Positions 30,405 to 31,873 of a DNA stretch of 31,873 nucleotides are shown here, one piece after another. How positions within the stretch are numbered: the first letter of the stretch is position 1; every line of letters starts with the position of its first letter. The notes beneath the pieces are model-generated. The model was not told the DNA's origin. It was given only the letters and a program-made list of their open reading frames with translations, and made no database searches. The DNA is from DASPUH01 sp035622975 (GTDB taxonomy: Bacteria > Chloroflexota > Limnocylindria > Limnocylindrales > CSP1-4). The DNA lies in assembly GCA_035622975.1 (NCBI GenBank), contig DASPUH010000060.1, positions 1-31,873 on the forward strand. The letters run 5' to 3'. The position numbers and the translations under genes were made by a program.

Positions 30405-31510
30405 CTCGGGCGAGGATCACAGCTCTACTGGCCGCCTGTTTGGTCGCCGGCTGTAGTGCCGGTGTACCGCATCAAGGTCAGGCGGGGACTGGCACGCGCA
30501 GCGGAGCCGCCGTCACGACCGCGGTACCTACCTCGACTACCGGCGCTCAACCCACGCTCGACCCTCGGTTGCAGCTGCTGAAGACATGGCCGGGGGACAT
30601 CCTTGACATGGCATACGATCCCAGCAGTGATGCCGTATGGGTGCCCGTCGTGACCCAGACCGGCGATGGGCAGAGCCTGACAGAGTGGCGCGACGGCACC
30701 CAGGTAGGCTCGTGGCCACTGCCCTCGTTTCCTTTTCCGGGCATCAACCTCCGAATCAAGGTGGACGTGGGAGGGGCCGTATGGATCTCGACTGCGGACA
30801 CGATGATGCGCTTTGATCCGGCATCCGACGAGCTAGCCTCCTACGCGTTCAGCGGCGACGTCATCGGTGGTTTGCCGGCAGCGACCCAGGATGTGATCGG
30901 CGGTGGCAGTGCGATCACCGGATTCGCGCTGGACGGGACGGATGCGCTCGTAGCGCGTAACAACGTGCCCTACCTGACGCGGCTTGGGCCGGCGCTCACA
31001 CAGACGGCCACGATCCCGCTCCCAGCGGGCTACGCGGGTGCTACCGATCTCGCGGTCACCGCCGATCACAACATCTACCTCGATTTGTGGGAGTCCATGG
31101 GTGGAGTCGCGATCCTCAGCCCAGCCGGAGCCGCTCTCTCCTTCGAGCCGGGAAACGGCGAGCGATTGGCCGTTATCGACGGCCAGGTTCTCCAGTCCGG
31201 TGTCGGTGGGCCGCCGACCTGGGTGACCCTTGGCAAGGGTCCTGCGACGGCTGCCGCCATTCCGCCAGACAGGATGATCGTGGTGGGCGACCCGCGGGGT
31301 GGCCTGACGGTGGCTGTACCGACCGGGGTAGAGCGAGTAGTGGATAGCACCGTGGTAGACCGTGTGAGCATCCCCCTCACGACGGTGTCGACCCATGCCG
31401 GCGGCGCTTTGGGTGGAGTGCCGCTTTTTCAGCCCACCGCGATCGTAACGGACAGCAGCGGGATGACCTGGCTGGCGGCCGGCACGGAGCTCTTCGCGGT
31501 CACCCTCTGA
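30398..31510 (+). CDS. Lipoprotein with beta-propeller-like repeats
   Basis: A 370-residue lipoprotein. The N-terminus VLARARITALLAACLVAGC ends in a lipobox (LVAGC, Cys19), followed by a Ser/Thr/Gly linker to about residue 55. The rest has repeated strand-turn elements such as MAYDPSSDAVWVPV, IKVDVGGAVWISTADTMMRFDPAS, LAVTADHNIYLDLW and IVTDSSGMTWLAAGTELFAV. These are typical of SMP-30/Vgb/NHL-like propellers, though no family is certain. The GTG at 30398-30400 has AGGA just upstream and overlaps the preceding stop, so it is translated together with the secreted protein and probably meets it outside the membrane. GC content is lower than in the flanks, like its partner. Confidence 0.7.
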   Translation: MLARARITALLAACLVAGCSAGVPHQGQAGTGTRSGAAVTTAVPTSTTGAQPTLDPRLQLLKTWPGDILDMAYDPSSDAVWVPVVTQTGDGQSLTEWRDGTQVGSWPLPSFPFPGINLRIKVDVGGAVWISTADTMMRFDPASDELASYAFSGDVIGGLPAATQDVIGGGSAITGFALDGTDALVARNNVPYLTRLGPALTQTATIPLPAGYAGATDLAVTADHNIYLDLWESMGGVAILSPAGAALSFEPGNGERLAVIDGQVLQSGVGGPPTWVTLGKGPATAAAIPPDRMIVVGDPRGGLTVAVPTGVERVVDSTVVDRVSIPLTTVSTHAGGALGGVPLFQPTAIVTDSSGMTWLAAGTELFAVTL

Positions 31511-31540
31511 CCTCCAGGCCCGTCGCAGGTTCCCCGCCCC

Positions 31541-31546
31541 TATACT
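31541..31546 (+). promoter_or_regulatory. -10 box of tig
   Basis: TATACT, a strong -10 match, ends 9 nt before the tig ATG at 31556, leaving no space for a ribosome-binding site. No good -35 box is seen. Confidence 0.5.
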
Positions 31547-31555
31547 TCGCGGTCC

Positions 31556-31873
31556 ATGGACGTCACGTTCACGCCCGCCCCCCGGAGCACGGTCGTCCTC
31601 CAGGTGGAGGTGCCCGCCGACAGGTTGCAACGCTCGATCGACGAGGCCGTGCGGCACGTCGGCCGTCGCACCCGCGTGCCGGGTTTCCGGCCCGGCAAGG
31701 TGCCGCGGGCGATGCTCGAGCGCACGCTGGGCATCCACCGCGACGACCCGGCCAGCCCGGATCCCATCTACGACGAGGCGCGCGATCACCTCTTCCAGGC
31801 CACCGTGGTCGATGCGCTGGAGCCGCGCACGGACCTCGACGTGCTGGAGATCCCGGCCCCCGAATGGATCCGC
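31556..31873 (+). CDS. tig: Trigger factor, N-terminal ribosome-binding domain (cut by window end)
   Basis: The first 106 codons of trigger factor, the ribosome-bound chaperone and peptidyl-prolyl isomerase that meets new chains at the exit tunnel. The ribosome-docking signature is seen as RVPGFRPGKVPRAMLE (residues 40-55, the G-F-R-x-G-x-x-P motif). It is preceded by STVVLQVEVPADRLQRSIDE, the usual first strand and helix. The rest of the docking domain continues to DLDVLEIPAPEW. The PPIase and C-terminal domains lie beyond the window. The ATG at 31556 is nine bases behind a TATACT box and lacks a Shine-Dalgarno sequence. Confidence 0.9.
   Translation, partial: MDVTFTPAPRSTVVLQVEVPADRLQRSIDEAVRHVGRRTRVPGFRPGKVPRAMLERTLGIHRDDPASPDPIYDEARDHLFQATVVDALEPRTDLDVLEIPAPEWIR

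Noticed and set aside
31500..31555. Possible attachment-site copy of the tRNA-Leu 3' end before tig
   Set aside because: Only a short match (GCAGGTTC followed by C-rich bases) to the T-arm was found; that is not enough for an attachment repeat, and no integrase is present.

Overview
The window is a dense, very GC-rich piece of bacterial chromosome: intergenic gaps are short, GTG starts are common, and genes in operons overlap by ATGA or GTGA. The gene mix suggests a high-GC Chloroflexota (Limnocylindria/Ellin6529-like) or a related soil or freshwater lineage. It includes a MoxR/VWA pair, a large class II fructose-bisphosphate aldolase, a holin-X-type membrane protein, a Mur-ligase/cyanophycin-synthetase-like protein, and many start codons directly behind a -10 box. 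The taxonomic assignment is inference from gene character, not from a marker search.

Layout. 1-429 (-): N-terminal part of a Mur-ligase-like protein, divergent from an M20 metallopeptidase (477-1733, +). 1735-5381 (-): a two-component regulator and kinase, a small CxxC protein, and the azlC/azlD branched-chain amino-acid exporter pair. 5486-7241 (+): a MetE-like protein lacking most zinc ligands, coupled to a metallo-beta-lactamase-fold hydrolase. 7247-10251 (-): an ABC-2 exporter (ATPase, small basic protein, permease) followed by a two-domain GNAT protein. This operon has a consensus promoter, a 33-codon leader ORF and an intrinsic terminator in front of its first gene. 10598-12574 (-): a zinc-ribbon membrane protein with a PTDTP-repeat tail and an EamA transporter. 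12692-16266 (+): MoxR-type AAA+ ATPase and VWA protein, tail-to-tail with an MFS transporter (16236-17531, -). 17592-19001 (+): class II aldolase.

19229-25415 (-): a polyamine operon, potA-potD-potB-potC, then a class III aminotransferase and a GNAT protein. It is read from a near-perfect sigma70 promoter with inverted repeats upstream. The likely logic is import of putrescine/spermidine followed by transamination of the amine or of GABA. 25708-26781 (+): Mrp/ApbC iron-sulfur carrier, convergent with a CinA-like protein whose C-terminal domain looks degenerate. 27999-29353 (+): a membrane protein and its partner. 29389-29476: tRNA-Leu(UAG).

Between the tRNA and the trigger factor gene (tig, 31556 onward, cut by the window end) lie two genes of clearly lower GC and different composition: a secreted cysteine-rich protein and a propeller-like lipoprotein, translationally coupled. 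They look like an insertion behind the tRNA.

The most interesting items are the leader ORF plus terminator before the ABC exporter, the low-GC secreted pair behind tRNA-Leu, the repeated leaderless promoter geometry, and the MetE-like protein without its zinc site. I found no CRISPR array, insertion sequence or integrase.
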